NCBI GenBank assembly: GCA_038215275.1
Contig: JBBQRA010000003.1
Location: forward strand, 1-64,000
Direction: 5' to 3'
DNA from: Ga0077553 sp038215275
Lineage (GTDB): Bacteria > Acidobacteriota > Terriglobia > Bryobacterales > Bryobacteraceae
Length of the DNA stretch: 64,000 nt
Both the position numbers and the translations under genes were made by a program. The notes under the pieces are model-generated. The model was not told the origin of the DNA. It ran no database searches and saw only the letters and a list, made by a program, of their open reading frames with translations. The number at the start of each line of letters is the position of its first letter. The stretch's first letter is position 1. Shown here piece after piece: positions 50,824-60,098 of this stretch.

Positions 50824-51927
50824 ATGCGCCTTGCTGCCCTTTGCCTGCTCACCCCCTCCCTGTTTGCCCAATCGCCGCTTACCCATACTGACGTTTTCCG
50901 GGCCGGCGTCGGTGGCTATCACTCCTATCGCATTCCCGCCCTCCTCACCGCCGCTAACGGCCATCTGCTGGCCTTCGCAGAGGCCCGCCGTGACAACCGG
51001 GGCGACCCCGGCCTCGGCGATATCGACTTAGTTGTTGCCCGGTCCACCGATCAGGGCCGCACTTGGACAAAGCCCGAGCTGCTCGACGACCCCGGCGAAA
51101 AATGGTCAGCCTCCAACCCCACGCCGCTACTGGACCGATCGAACGGCCGCCTCTGGATCTTCTTCAATCGCTGGCAACCCGGCTACGGAACTGAGAAGTC
51201 GCAACCCGGCCAGCCCCATAACCAGATGTGGGCCCGCACCAGTGATGACCACGGACTCACCTGGTCCGCTCCCCGCGACCTCACCCGCGACAGCCGCGAA
51301 TACGACCACTGGGGCGCCATGTTCCTGGGCCCCGGCGGGGCCATTCAAACCAAGTCCGGTCGAATGTTAATCCCGGCCTCGATGAAGGCCGACCTCTTCA
51401 CTGCCCAAGCCACCGTCGGCGGCTTCACGGGCTCTATGGGCCTTATGCGCGCCTATATCCTGGCCAGCGACGACCACGGCCAATCCTGGAAGCGCGGCGC
51501 CCTCGTCCCCGCCCTAACCAATGAAAACCAATTGGTCGAACTGGCCAACGGCAACGTCCTGATGGACGCCCGCCAGAACAACGGCGACCACCGCTGGTTC
51601 CTCACCTCCCCGGACGGCGGTCAATCCTGGCTGCGCCCGCGCCGCGGCCTCACCGTCACCGCCGTCGCCACCGCCATCGAACGGCTCGGCAACCGCCTTC
51701 TCTGGACCGGCCCTACCATGAACAACCGCCAGAACCTCGTCGTCCGCTCGAGCTACGACGAAGGGCAAACCTGGATCCAGGAACGCGTCATCTACGGCGG
51801 TTTCGCAGCATACTCTGACCTCGCCGTGCTCTCCGATGGCGCCGCCGGCGTCCTCTGGGAACGCGGTTCGACCGAGCCCTATCAGGCCATCACGTTCACG
51901 CGCCTTCCCCCGGCGTTCCTGGAATAA
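50824..51927 (+). CDS. exported exo-alpha-sialidase (GH33-type)
   Basis: A 367-residue exported six-bladed-propeller hydrolase (signal MRLAALCLLTPSLFA) that would release terminal sialic acids. The FRIP-like motif is YRIPALL, and five Asp-boxes are visible: STDQGRTW, SDDHGLTW, SDDHGQSW, SPDGGQSW and SYDEGQTW. A candidate nucleophile Tyr is in AAYSDLAVL, and an acidic residue is in NENQLVELANGN. The Arg triad is plausibly in YRIP, the RWFL segment and RSSY. It is divergent from the hydrolase/Sel1 gene. A TonB receptor follows 138 bases downstream, which could import released sugars (inference). Confidence 0.88.
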   Translation: MRLAALCLLTPSLFAQSPLTHTDVFRAGVGGYHSYRIPALLTAANGHLLAFAEARRDNRGDPGLGDIDLVVARSTDQGRTWTKPELLDDPGEKWSASNPTPLLDRSNGRLWIFFNRWQPGYGTEKSQPGQPHNQMWARTSDDHGLTWSAPRDLTRDSREYDHWGAMFLGPGGAIQTKSGRMLIPASMKADLFTAQATVGGFTGSMGLMRAYILASDDHGQSWKRGALVPALTNENQLVELANGNVLMDARQNNGDHRWFLTSPDGGQSWLRPRRGLTVTAVATAIERLGNRLLWTGPTMNNRQNLVVRSSYDEGQTWIQERVIYGGFAAYSDLAVLSDGAAGVLWERGSTEPYQAITFTRLPPAFLE

Positions 51928-52065
51928 CGAACTCGGCTACGGCTTTCCTCCAATTAGGTGCTCCTGCAAAATCCGCTCCAGCACCAAGCTCTGCGGTACC
52001 GAAACCAGAATCGAAGCAAAAATCAATGTGGACCGATTTGGTCGTCTTGTGTTACGCTCAATTCC

Positions 52066-54441
52066 ATGAATGCAAATGTGTTGCAACTGCCTCTTTTGGC
52101 GTTAGCCGTTGCCCCCATCATCGCGGCTCAGTCCGCTGCTTTCCCGGTCCGTGGCGTCGTGCAGGATGCCTCACGCTCCGCCATCGCCGGTGCCCAGATA
52201 AGGGCCATGACGGGCCTGAAAGGCCAAGAAACGACGATTCTATCCGATCCCCAAGGCCGTTTCGAATTATCGCTCGCTGCCGGCAGCTACCGCCTTCTCA
52301 CCTCCGCCGCAGGCTTCTCCGCCACCGAACAGGCCCTCACAGTTGCGGACAAGCCGTTGCAAGTCGGTATCACTCTCACCATCGCGCCCTTGGCTGAAAC
52401 GATCCGGGTCTCCGGCGGCCGCGTCCTCTCCTCTGGTGCCGACTTGCAACGCCTTCCCGGCGCTGCCGACATTCTCACAGCGGAAGTCCTCCGCGAAAGC
52501 AATGTCATGACCACGGAAGAGGCTCTGCGGAAAGTCTCCGGAGTCCATGCCCGCGGTGAGGACGCTTTCGGTCTTCGCCCCAATATCGGCATCCGTGGTC
52601 TCTCCCCCACTCGCTCTACCAAAGTCCTCCTGCTTGAAGATGGTATCCCGCTGTCCTATGCGCCATACGGCGACAACGCTTCTTACTACCATCCCCCCGT
52701 TGATCGCTTCGAAACCATCGAAGTCATGAAGGGCGGAGAGCAGATCGTATTCGGCCCCATGACCGTTGGCGGCGTCATCAACTACGTCACCCCGGCTATC
52801 CCAGCCAAGCGCGGCGGCTCCCTGATGCTGATGGGCGGCAATCGCAACTATCTCAATGGACACGCCAAATACGGGGCAAATTTCAAAAACACGGGTTGGC
52901 TGATTGACCTCCTTCGCAAACAGGGCGAAGGCTCCCGGGACAACGTCCGCCATGGCATCACCGACTTCAACGTAAAGACCCTGACCAGCGTCTCCTCCCG
53001 CCAAACTATCGGCCTCCGCTTCAACTCCTACGCCGAGGATTCCAACATCTCCTACTCCGGGCTCCGCGAAAGCGAATTCCTCGCCAACCCGCGCGGCAAC
53101 GTCTTCCGCAACGACTTCTTCAACACCAATCGCTACGCCGGCGCCGTTACCCATACGCTGGCCCTGTCCGACCACCTCGTACTCTCCACCAACGGCTACG
53201 CTTCTGCCTTCCTCCGGGACTGGTGGCGCCAATCCAGCAGCTCCAGCCAGCGCCCCAATGACTCCGCCGACCCCGCCTGCGGCGGCATGGCCAATCTCCT
53301 CACCACTTGCGGAAACGAAGGCCGCCTCCGCTACTATCAGACTTGGGGCGTCGACCCCAAGTTGAAATATACTTTCAAGTTCGGCAACGCGCAGAACGAA
53401 TTCGACCTCGGCTTCCGCTACCACTCCGAGATTCAGGAACGCTACCAGAAGAACGGCCCGCTGCCCACTTCCCGCGATGGCGTCGTCGCGGAAAACAACG
53501 ACCGCCGAGCCCAGGCCGCTTCCTTCTTTCTGCAAAACCGTTTCGTCTTTGGCAATCTGGCCATCACCCCCGGCCTCCGCTTCGAGTCCGTGAATTTCCG
53601 GCGCGTCAACCATCTCAACGGGGCTCGCGGGGATACCCGCCTCACGCAATGGATCCCCGGCATCGGCGCCGCCTACACCGTGGGCAGCCGCCTCACCTTC
53701 TTCTCCGGCCTCCACCGCGGGTTTGCCCCGCCTCGCGTCGAAGACATCATCAACAACAACACCGGCGCATCCGTCGATCTCGATGCCGAGTTGAGCTGGA
53801 ACTATGAAGCCGGCGCCCGCGTCAACCTACCCGGCGATCTCCGGGCCGAAGCTACCTTCTTCCGGATGGACTTCGAGAATCAGATCGTTCCCGCCAGCGT
53901 CGCCGGCGGCCTAGGCGCCACACTCACCAACGCCGGGTCCACGCTCCACCAAGGCGCCGAATTTTCCACCGCTTGGCAACTCGCCCGCTTCCTCCCCCGT
54001 CAGCATAACGTCACGCTCCGCACCGCTTGGACCGCGCTGCCCATCGCCCGCTACTCCTCGGATCGCTTCAGCAGCATTCCTGGCTTCACCACCGCCCGGA
54101 TCACCGGCAACCGGCTCCCCTACGCACCCAAGAGCCTGCTGACGTCCAGCCTCAGCTACACCCACGCCAAGGGAGTTAACGTGTTCGTCGAGAACGTCTA
54201 TACGGGCAGCCAGTTCGGCGATGACCTTAACACCATCGGAGGCACGCCGGACGGCCAGCGCGGTCTGCTGCCCGGCAACGCCATATGGAACGCCTCGGTT
54301 AACGTGCCCGTCACAACCAGCACCACGCTCTTCTTCACCATGAAGAACGTCACCGACCGCCTCACCGTCGTCGACCGCAGCCGCGGCCTGCTCCCTGGCA
54401 TTCCGCGGCTCGTTCAGTTCGGTTTCCGGTTCAATTTTTAG
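52066..54441 (+). CDS. TonB-dependent outer-membrane receptor, FecA-like
   Basis: A 791-residue outer-membrane receptor (signal MNANVLQLPLLALAVAPIIAAQS). An N-terminal carboxypeptidase-regulatory-like domain (about 25-105: VRGVVQDASRSAIAGAQIRA, DPQGRFELSLAAGSYRL) precedes the plug (about 120-240: EEALRKVSGVHARGEDAFGLRPNIGIRGL, KVLLLEDGIPLSYAPYGDN) and the 22-strand barrel, ending VQFGFRFNF with the C-terminal Phe. The plug and barrel resemble Fe(III)-dicitrate (FecA) receptors, but sugar or other siderophore import is possible, especially beside a sialidase. The downstream stop abuts the convergent rhodanese gene. Confidence 0.92.
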   Translation: MNANVLQLPLLALAVAPIIAAQSAAFPVRGVVQDASRSAIAGAQIRAMTGLKGQETTILSDPQGRFELSLAAGSYRLLTSAAGFSATEQALTVADKPLQVGITLTIAPLAETIRVSGGRVLSSGADLQRLPGAADILTAEVLRESNVMTTEEALRKVSGVHARGEDAFGLRPNIGIRGLSPTRSTKVLLLEDGIPLSYAPYGDNASYYHPPVDRFETIEVMKGGEQIVFGPMTVGGVINYVTPAIPAKRGGSLMLMGGNRNYLNGHAKYGANFKNTGWLIDLLRKQGEGSRDNVRHGITDFNVKTLTSVSSRQTIGLRFNSYAEDSNISYSGLRESEFLANPRGNVFRNDFFNTNRYAGAVTHTLALSDHLVLSTNGYASAFLRDWWRQSSSSSQRPNDSADPACGGMANLLTTCGNEGRLRYYQTWGVDPKLKYTFKFGNAQNEFDLGFRYHSEIQERYQKNGPLPTSRDGVVAENNDRRAQAASFFLQNRFVFGNLAITPGLRFESVNFRRVNHLNGARGDTRLTQWIPGIGAAYTVGSRLTFFSGLHRGFAPPRVEDIINNNTGASVDLDAELSWNYEAGARVNLPGDLRAEATFFRMDFENQIVPASVAGGLGATLTNAGSTLHQGAEFSTAWQLARFLPRQHNVTLRTAWTALPIARYSSDRFSSIPGFTTARITGNRLPYAPKSLLTSSLSYTHAKGVNVFVENVYTGSQFGDDLNTIGGTPDGQRGLLPGNAIWNASVNVPVTTSTTLFFTMKNVTDRLTVVDRSRGLLPGIPRLVQFGFRFNF

Positions 54442-55251
54442 CTACTGCTTGTCCACCGGCAGCTCCGGCTTCGCGCTCCACTCTTCAAACGAGCCGTCGT
54501 ACAACTTCACATCGCGGCCGGCTAACCGGGCAGCGAAGTACGGCACGGTGGCCTGCATCCCGATGTGGCAGTAGGTCACCAGTGTCTTTCCCTCGCCCAG
54601 TTTCTCGCCCAACGCGTTCACGGGCTGAAAGGCTTTCGACTCCGTCAGTAAAGTCGGAAACGGAATGCTCTTCGCCCCCGGTATGTGCCCCGCACGCGGC
54701 ATCACCCCGGCGTTCGCACCCGAATAAAACTCCGGCAACCGCGCATCCACCATCGTCACCGACTCGTCCCGCAAGTGGGCATTCACCCACGCCGAGTCCA
54801 CAATCAGTTCCGGCCGCGGCTTCACCGTCAACGCCCTCGCCGCCACCACCGCCGGAGCCTCCGTCGTCAACGGCAGCCCCTTAGCTTTCCAAGCCACCAA
54901 GCCCCCATCCAGCAGCATCGCCGGCAGGCTGTGATACTCAAACGTGAACCAGATCCGCGTCGCCGTCTGCACCGATTCGTTCCCCGCGTAGATCACCACG
55001 CGCGTCCCGTCCCCAATGCCCCACTGCATCATCCGCTCCCGCATCAACTCCGGCGGCGGCATCTCCAGCCGCAGCTTCGAATCCGGCTTCGAAACATCGG
55101 CCAGCGTCACGAGGCGCGCCCCCGCAATGTGACCCTCAGCATAATCCTTCGCCGAACCGGCGTGCAGGATGACAACATCTTTCTCGGCAGACAACCACTC
55201 CGGAGTAACCAGCAAATTCACGGCAGCAACCATCATCGGCATCACAAGCAT
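54442..55251 (-). CDS. exported tandem-rhodanese sulfurtransferase
   Basis: A 269-residue protein with two rhodanese domains (about 25-125 and 140-262). The active-site Cys is in TYCHIGMQATVPYF in the second domain; the first domain lacks it (VIYAGNESVQTAT). This is the 3-mercaptopyruvate/thiosulfate sulfurtransferase layout with an altered loop (CHIGMQ instead of CGSGVTA or CRKGVTA). MLVMPMMVAAVNLLV gives a probable signal or anchor. The ATG is 2 bases after the upstream phosphoesterase stop, so they are co-transcribed. A second in-frame ATG nine bases later is possible. Confidence 0.88.
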   Translation of the reverse strand: MLVMPMMVAAVNLLVTPEWLSAEKDVVILHAGSAKDYAEGHIAGARLVTLADVSKPDSKLRLEMPPPELMRERMMQWGIGDGTRVVIYAGNESVQTATRIWFTFEYHSLPAMLLDGGLVAWKAKGLPLTTEAPAVVAARALTVKPRPELIVDSAWVNAHLRDESVTMVDARLPEFYSGANAGVMPRAGHIPGAKSIPFPTLLTESKAFQPVNALGEKLGEGKTLVTYCHIGMQATVPYFAARLAGRDVKLYDGSFEEWSAKPELPVDKQ

Positions 55252-55253
55252 AC

Positions 55254-57632
55254 CTACAGTGTCCGCGAACGCGGATACGGCGTGTTCCACCCCTTCACCG
55301 CATGCCAGATGATGCGGTCCAGCACGTCAGCCGGCGCCTCGTCCGGCTCGCTGAAGTCCATTCGCAGCGAAGCCTCGGCCCCCTTGCGCTCCGCCCCGCG
55401 CAGCGCCCGAAGCGGCGGGTTCATCTCATCGAGCGGCACCCGATTTTTCTCTGCCACGTACGGCGCCAAGTCCGCTTTTTCCGTGAACACACTGAACATC
55501 GGCTCCGCCGCCAAGTCGAACTGGTTCTGCGGCGGCAACCCCAGCAGATGCTGAATCGTCCGGTACATGTGGATCGTCGTGTAGAACGTCGAATCCACCG
55601 CCTTCCGCTTCACCCACGGGCCAATCACCATCCCAATCGTCCGGTGCCCATCCACATGGTCCAGGCCGCTCTGCGCATCGTCCTCCGTCACGAAGATCAC
55701 CGAGTCCTTCCAGTACTTGCTCTTCGAGATCGCCTCCACCAACCGCCCCAACGCCAGGTCGTTGTCCGCCACCATCGCCCGCGGCGTAGGGAACCCCGGC
55801 GAGGTGCCGCTCGTATGGTCCTGCGGCAGCAGAATCACATTCAACCGCGGCAGATCGTCGTTCTTCTCATACGCCCTAAACTCCTCCAGGAAACGGTCCA
55901 CCCGCACCTGATCCGGCACCGTCAATCCGTACGCCGGCACGTTCGGCGAATAGACATCGCGCAAACCCACAATCTGCGCCCGCGGCGCAATCTTCACCTT
56001 GCTGGTTCCGTTCTTCCAGTCCGCGTAGATATCGCTCCATGTCGCCTTCGCCGGCGTGATGGTATTCAGACCGCGCTCCCCGTAGCTCCGCACGCTTACG
56101 CCATGAACCTTCGCCGCGTCCCAAAGAAAATCGTTCGGCGCAAACAGCATCGGGTTTTGATCGTTCCGCCCATTCCCATACTTGTGTACCCAGTCGCTCG
56201 CGTAGCCCTGCGTGCACCACCGGTGCCCCAATGCCGACTGGTCCGCCGGCGTGTAGAAGTTGTCCAGCAGCACGTACTCCTCCGCCAACTTGTGATGGTT
56301 CGGCGTCACGTCACGCCCAAAGTGCACCAGCTTCGGATCGCCATTGCCCTGCGGCAAATCGCCGAAAATCTGGTCATACGTTCGGTTCTCTTTGATCACA
56401 TAAAAGACATGCTTCACCGGCGCAATCTTCCCCTTCTTCCCCCGCTGCAACTCGCCCGAGTCGTTCGCCCGCACCGCCTTCGTCCACTCCGCCAACTGCT
56501 TCGCCGACGGCTGCGGAATCACGCTGATCAACCCCTTCCGGTTCTTGTACGTCGGCGGCAGCGAGCCCATCCCATACCCGCTCGCCACTACAATTTCCCG
56601 CTCATCCGCCGATAGCGCCACCGCCGTCGGGTACCACCCCGTCGGCACAAACCCCCGCGTCTTCCCGCTGCCCGTATCGATCACGGCCACGGCATTGTCT
56701 GCGCCATTGGCCACATATAACGTCTTCCCGTGCCGGCTCACCGCCAGCGCATTCGGCGCGCTGCCCACCGGCGCCTTCGGCGTAATCCGCGCCGGAATCG
56801 TCTGCACCACGCGGTCCCCTTCCGTATCAATCACCGACACTGAATCGCTATTCGCATTCGCCACGTAAAGCCGTGTCCCGCGCAGCGCCAGCGCGCTCGG
56901 ATGCAGCCCCGTCTCAATCTCCTTCACCACCTTCCGCCCCGCCACATCCACCACTGACACCGTCCCCGACTTCGCGATCCCCGTCCGCGGATCCACTACC
57001 ACCGGGAACACTCCGTCCGTCATATCTCCCGTCCCCGGCCGCCGCCCGCCCCAGTTCGACACATAGGCCTTCCCCCCGCTCACCGCCACCGTGTACGGAT
57101 AGCTCCCCACCGCCACCGTCTCAACGCTCTTCTTCCCCAAGTCCACAATCGCCAACGCATGCTTCTGGTTCAACGCCACCAGAACCGTCTCTCCCATCAC
57201 CGCCAATCCGCTCGGCGCCCCGTCCATTTTGATCGTCCCATCCGCCACGAACCCCGCCCCCGTCCGCCGGAACAACTTCAACTCTTGATCCTGCCCCCCG
57301 CCCACGAACAGCCGCTCCCCATCCGCCGAAAACGCTACCCCCACAAAGCTATCGCCCAGCGCAATGGTCTGTTCCACCTTCCGGCCGGCCATATCGAGCA
57401 AATGCAGAGCCCGCGGAGCAAAGTTCGACCCCGTCACTACCGCCATCCGCTTCCCGTCAGGGCTCAGCGTGATTCCCAGCGGCCGGTCGTTCACCTCCAG
57501 CGGCACGCCCGCCGGCGCCACCCATTGTCCTGTCGGCAGCAGCGTCCGCCCATCGGACTGCTTGCCCACTTTCAACGTCCACACCGCCGCGCCCAACAGC
57601 GCCAAGCCACACAGTCCAACCAGTATCCGCAT
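55254..57632 (-). CDS. exported YVTN beta-propeller plus phosphoesterase-family protein
   Basis: A 792-residue exported protein with a signal or anchor (MRILVGLCGLALLGAAVW). Residues about 50-370 form a YVTN/NHL-type seven-bladed propeller (PLGITLSPDGKRMAVVTG, PSALALRGTRLYVANANSDSVSVIDTEGD, NALAVSRHGKTLYVANGADNAVAVID). Residues about 395-770 match the phosphoesterase family (phospholipase C-like, PF04185): KHVFYVIKENRTYDQIFGD, YVLLDNFYTPADQSALGHRW, LPQDHTSGTSPGFPTPRAMVADNDLALG and VIFVTEDDAQSGLDHVDGHR. Fused proteins of this kind are common in acidobacteria. A later ATG is chosen over one 54 bases upstream because it places the signal at the N-terminus. Confidence 0.9.
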   Translation of the reverse strand: MRILVGLCGLALLGAAVWTLKVGKQSDGRTLLPTGQWVAPAGVPLEVNDRPLGITLSPDGKRMAVVTGSNFAPRALHLLDMAGRKVEQTIALGDSFVGVAFSADGERLFVGGGQDQELKLFRRTGAGFVADGTIKMDGAPSGLAVMGETVLVALNQKHALAIVDLGKKSVETVAVGSYPYTVAVSGGKAYVSNWGGRRPGTGDMTDGVFPVVVDPRTGIAKSGTVSVVDVAGRKVVKEIETGLHPSALALRGTRLYVANANSDSVSVIDTEGDRVVQTIPARITPKAPVGSAPNALAVSRHGKTLYVANGADNAVAVIDTGSGKTRGFVPTGWYPTAVALSADEREIVVASGYGMGSLPPTYKNRKGLISVIPQPSAKQLAEWTKAVRANDSGELQRGKKGKIAPVKHVFYVIKENRTYDQIFGDLPQGNGDPKLVHFGRDVTPNHHKLAEEYVLLDNFYTPADQSALGHRWCTQGYASDWVHKYGNGRNDQNPMLFAPNDFLWDAAKVHGVSVRSYGERGLNTITPAKATWSDIYADWKNGTSKVKIAPRAQIVGLRDVYSPNVPAYGLTVPDQVRVDRFLEEFRAYEKNDDLPRLNVILLPQDHTSGTSPGFPTPRAMVADNDLALGRLVEAISKSKYWKDSVIFVTEDDAQSGLDHVDGHRTIGMVIGPWVKRKAVDSTFYTTIHMYRTIQHLLGLPPQNQFDLAAEPMFSVFTEKADLAPYVAEKNRVPLDEMNPPLRALRGAERKGAEASLRMDFSEPDEAPADVLDRIIWHAVKGWNTPYPRSRTL

Positions 57633-57753
57633 CGCCCGGCAGCGTAGCACAATTGGGCACGTCCCAGGCAGCAATCCTTTTACCAACTGCTACCCTAACG
57701 AATGTGCAGATGGATGTACTCAAATACATGTGTGACCAACACCAGACCCAGTC

Positions 57754-59064
57754 ATGCGGATAGACAGCCTCGAACTTATCAACTTCCGTGGATTCGAGAA
57801 CAAGTCGCTCACACTCCATCCGAATTTCACGCTCTTCATTGGTGATAATGGCTCTGGCAAGACAAGCGTCCTGGATGGCCTGGCCGTCGCTGCCGCCATC
57901 TGGTTGGTTGATCCCCCCGACTCCAAGCTTGCTGGCAGCCGCAGAGAAATCTTAGTCTCGGAGATCCGTCTCGAAGCAGAGGCCCGTGGAGATCGGCTCC
58001 AGTTTCGTGAGAAAAGACCGGTACTCATCAAGGCATCGGGCTGTATCGGAGAACACAGCGATATCTCATGGACGCGACAAATTAGAGTGGACGGACGACG
58101 CACCACGAATGCTGAGGCCAAAGCGGCTCTGAGCATCATTAGAGATATCTATCGCCGCGACGACGCCGGTGAAGACGTGCTTTGTCCGGTGCTAGCCTAC
58201 TATGGGGCCGGACGCGCATGGCTCCCATCGAACCTCCAGAAGGCAAAACACGCAATGCGCGGACCCTCCCGCCGGTGGTCGGCATTCTACGACTGCTTCA
58301 ATGAGCGCATTCGATTCGGTGAATTGCACTCATGGTTCCGAAAGGAGACGATCGAACGAGGTAATTTGGGTGGACAATGGCGCAATGGCTATGGAGCCGT
58401 GGCCCGCGCAGTCCTAATGTGCTTGCCCGGTGCTGACTCGATTTTCTTCGATGCAGATCGAGACGAAATCGTCGTTGAAGTCAAGGGCAATCGACAGCCA
58501 TTCAGCAACCTAAGCGCCGGGCAGCGGATGATGGCCGCGCTAGTTGCTGATCTCGCTATCAAGACCGTGACGCAGAATGCGTTCCTAATTCCCACAGAGG
58601 GGCCGCTCGCCGCTGACGCCCTACCTCGGGTGTTGGCGGAAACACCTGGGCTAGTTCTTATCGACGAACTGGACGTCCATCTTCACCCCGCTTGGCAACG
58701 CCACATCGTCGCCGACCTGCGCTCGACATTCCCGTCCATCCAGTTCGTCTGTACTTCTCATTCCCCTCAGATTATTGGAGAGATTCCGAGTGAGCAAATT
58801 CGTGTTCTGCACGATGGCGAAGTCTCGGCCCCATCAGCCTCATTCGGACTCGACTCCAACCGCGTTCTGGAGGAGATCATGGAAGCGCCCTCCCGTAATG
58901 AGTCTACCCGGATTTCGTTGCGCGACACCTTCGACCTCATCGAAATGGGCCAGTTCGAAGAAGCCAGGGGAAAACTTGAAAAGCTGACTGAGCAGCTTGG
59001 ACCAGCCGAACCCGAGATCAACAGAGCGAAGGCACTGATGGCGTTTTTGGAGACGGAGGTGTGA
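57754..59064 (+). CDS. ptuA: Septu-like PtuA AAA/ABC-type ATPase
   Basis: A 436-residue soluble SMC/OLD-like ATPase, the PtuA-type component of a Septu-like anti-phage module. It starts MRIDSLELINFRGFENKSL. Walker A GDNGSGKT is at 30-37, the ABC-type signature NLSAGQRMMAAL near 252-263, Walker B GLVLIDELDVHLHP near 299-311 and a switch His in CTSHSPQII near 336. A helical insertion between Walker A and the signature (about 60-240) is the usual lid/dimer region. The C-terminal 90 residues are helical. Base composition is clearly lower in G+C than neighbours. It overlaps the HNH gene in GTGA. Confidence 0.88.
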   Translation: MRIDSLELINFRGFENKSLTLHPNFTLFIGDNGSGKTSVLDGLAVAAAIWLVDPPDSKLAGSRREILVSEIRLEAEARGDRLQFREKRPVLIKASGCIGEHSDISWTRQIRVDGRRTTNAEAKAALSIIRDIYRRDDAGEDVLCPVLAYYGAGRAWLPSNLQKAKHAMRGPSRRWSAFYDCFNERIRFGELHSWFRKETIERGNLGGQWRNGYGAVARAVLMCLPGADSIFFDADRDEIVVEVKGNRQPFSNLSAGQRMMAALVADLAIKTVTQNAFLIPTEGPLAADALPRVLAETPGLVLIDELDVHLHPAWQRHIVADLRSTFPSIQFVCTSHSPQIIGEIPSEQIRVLHDGEVSAPSASFGLDSNRVLEEIMEAPSRNESTRISLRDTFDLIEMGQFEEARGKLEKLTEQLGPAEPEINRAKALMAFLETEV

Positions 59065-59699
59065 AAAGTATCGCCAAAGGACCAGTGCCGCCGGAGCTGA
59101 TCGCCCATCAAAAGAGCACCAACCCGACTTACGAGAACTTCCGCCACCGAGATCGACTTCGGAATGCGCTTGTGGCGGAGCAACGAGGTCTGTGCTGCTA
59201 TTGCCAATCTCGGATTCGCGCGACTGCGGACCACATGAAAATCGAGCATTGGCATTCACAAAGTCGCTATGCTGGGGAGGCGCTCGACTACCAAAATCTA
59301 CTTGGGGCCTGCCGAGGAAACGAAGGACAACCGAAGAGCCTACAGCATTGCGATACCAGCAAAGGCGACTCCGTTTTGTCCCGAAATCCGGCGAATCCCG
59401 CGGACAACGTCGAAACGCATGTCGTTTACCTTGGCGACGGACGTATTTCTTCACGGGATACGCAATTTCAGAACGAATTGGAAGCGGTGCTCAACCTGAA
59501 CACGCCTCGGCTCGTGAACAACAGAAAAGCCACGCTTGACGCATTCACCCAAGCTATCCCCCTCACGGGTAAGCTTACCCGCCCCAAGCTCGAAAAATGG
59601 ATGGCGCGATGGTCCGGCGAGGAGTCCGCTGGGGACATCGAGCCTTTCAGTGGAGTGGTGACGTTCTGGCTTCAGAAGAAACTTCAAAAAAAGCTGTAG
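59061..59699 (+). CDS. ptuB: Septu-like PtuB HNH endonuclease (TIGR02646-type)
   Basis: A 212-residue nuclease, the likely effector of the two-gene module. It starts with GTG overlapping the ATPase stop. The HNH core matches the TIGR02646 family: CCYCQSRI (Cys45, Cys48), KIEHWHSQSR (Glu62-His63), QNLLGACRGNEG (Asn79, Cys84) and LQHCDTSKGD (Cys97), with zinc-binding and catalytic residues in place. The C-terminal 100 residues are mixed helical and strand, with a basic end (QKKLQKKL). PtuA-PtuB pairs are established as Septu defence systems; here the activity is inferred from family membership and gene order. Confidence 0.88.
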   Translation: MKSIAKGPVPPELIAHQKSTNPTYENFRHRDRLRNALVAEQRGLCCYCQSRIRATADHMKIEHWHSQSRYAGEALDYQNLLGACRGNEGQPKSLQHCDTSKGDSVLSRNPANPADNVETHVVYLGDGRISSRDTQFQNELEAVLNLNTPRLVNNRKATLDAFTQAIPLTGKLTRPKLEKWMARWSGEESAGDIEPFSGVVTFWLQKKLQKKL

Positions 59700-60098
59700 C
59701 GTATTCCGCGGCTTAATTTTTCGCTTGTCGAATGGCTCTCTTACTCGTCCGGGCGCAAGCGAAAAGCAGGTTATAGGCCCCCTCTCCGATTCATCTTGCG
59801 CCTCGCTTCTGCCTTGCGCATCCGTCGTCAAGGTCACCTCCGCTCCGGAAGACCAACCCACTTATTGATCCGGTGTCCTGACGAACGACTTCAACTCTCC
59901 TGCCGGCGACCCCTCGCCGCCAACTACAGCTCGGCCCTTGGGACCAACCAACTCAACACGCCTCCGCCCAGCGACTTCACAGGCTCCGAAGCAGAAAACC
60001 ACAGCGACTACTTAGTCGACCTTCGATCCCCGGAACCCACCCGTTTCTATCTGCGGCTTCGCTCTCGTCGTTCTCGGATCGGCCCGCCGCCGAAAGTG
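59700..60098. other. intergenic region behind the Septu-like module
   Basis: Almost 400 bases without a gene between convergent ptuB and the sulfatase gene. It holds a perfect 10-bp inverted repeat at 59718-59765. A run from about 59900 to 60060 on the plus strand reads like weak protein (SDFTGSEAENHSDYLVDL), which might be a decayed remnant, but I could not connect it to any family. I see no integrase, tRNA end or clear direct repeat in it. Confidence 0.5.
59718..59765. repeat. 10-bp perfect inverted repeat, 28-base spacer
   Basis: TTTTCGCTTG (59718-59727) pairs with CAAGCGAAAA (59756-59765). It begins 18 bases after the ptuB stop. The long spacer makes it a weak terminator; it could be a 3'-end structure, a regulator site or an island-end repeat. 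Confidence 0.55.

Noticed and set aside
52267..53715. Minus-strand ORF of 482 codons inside the TonB receptor
   Set aside because: Gly/Glu/Ala-rich mirror of a barrel-coding frame; the TonB receptor has signal, plug and C-terminal Phe.
55302..56615. Plus-strand ORF of 437 codons inside the phosphoesterase gene
   Set aside because: Arg/Pro/His-rich text without domain signal; the opposite strand encodes clear propeller and phosphoesterase motifs.
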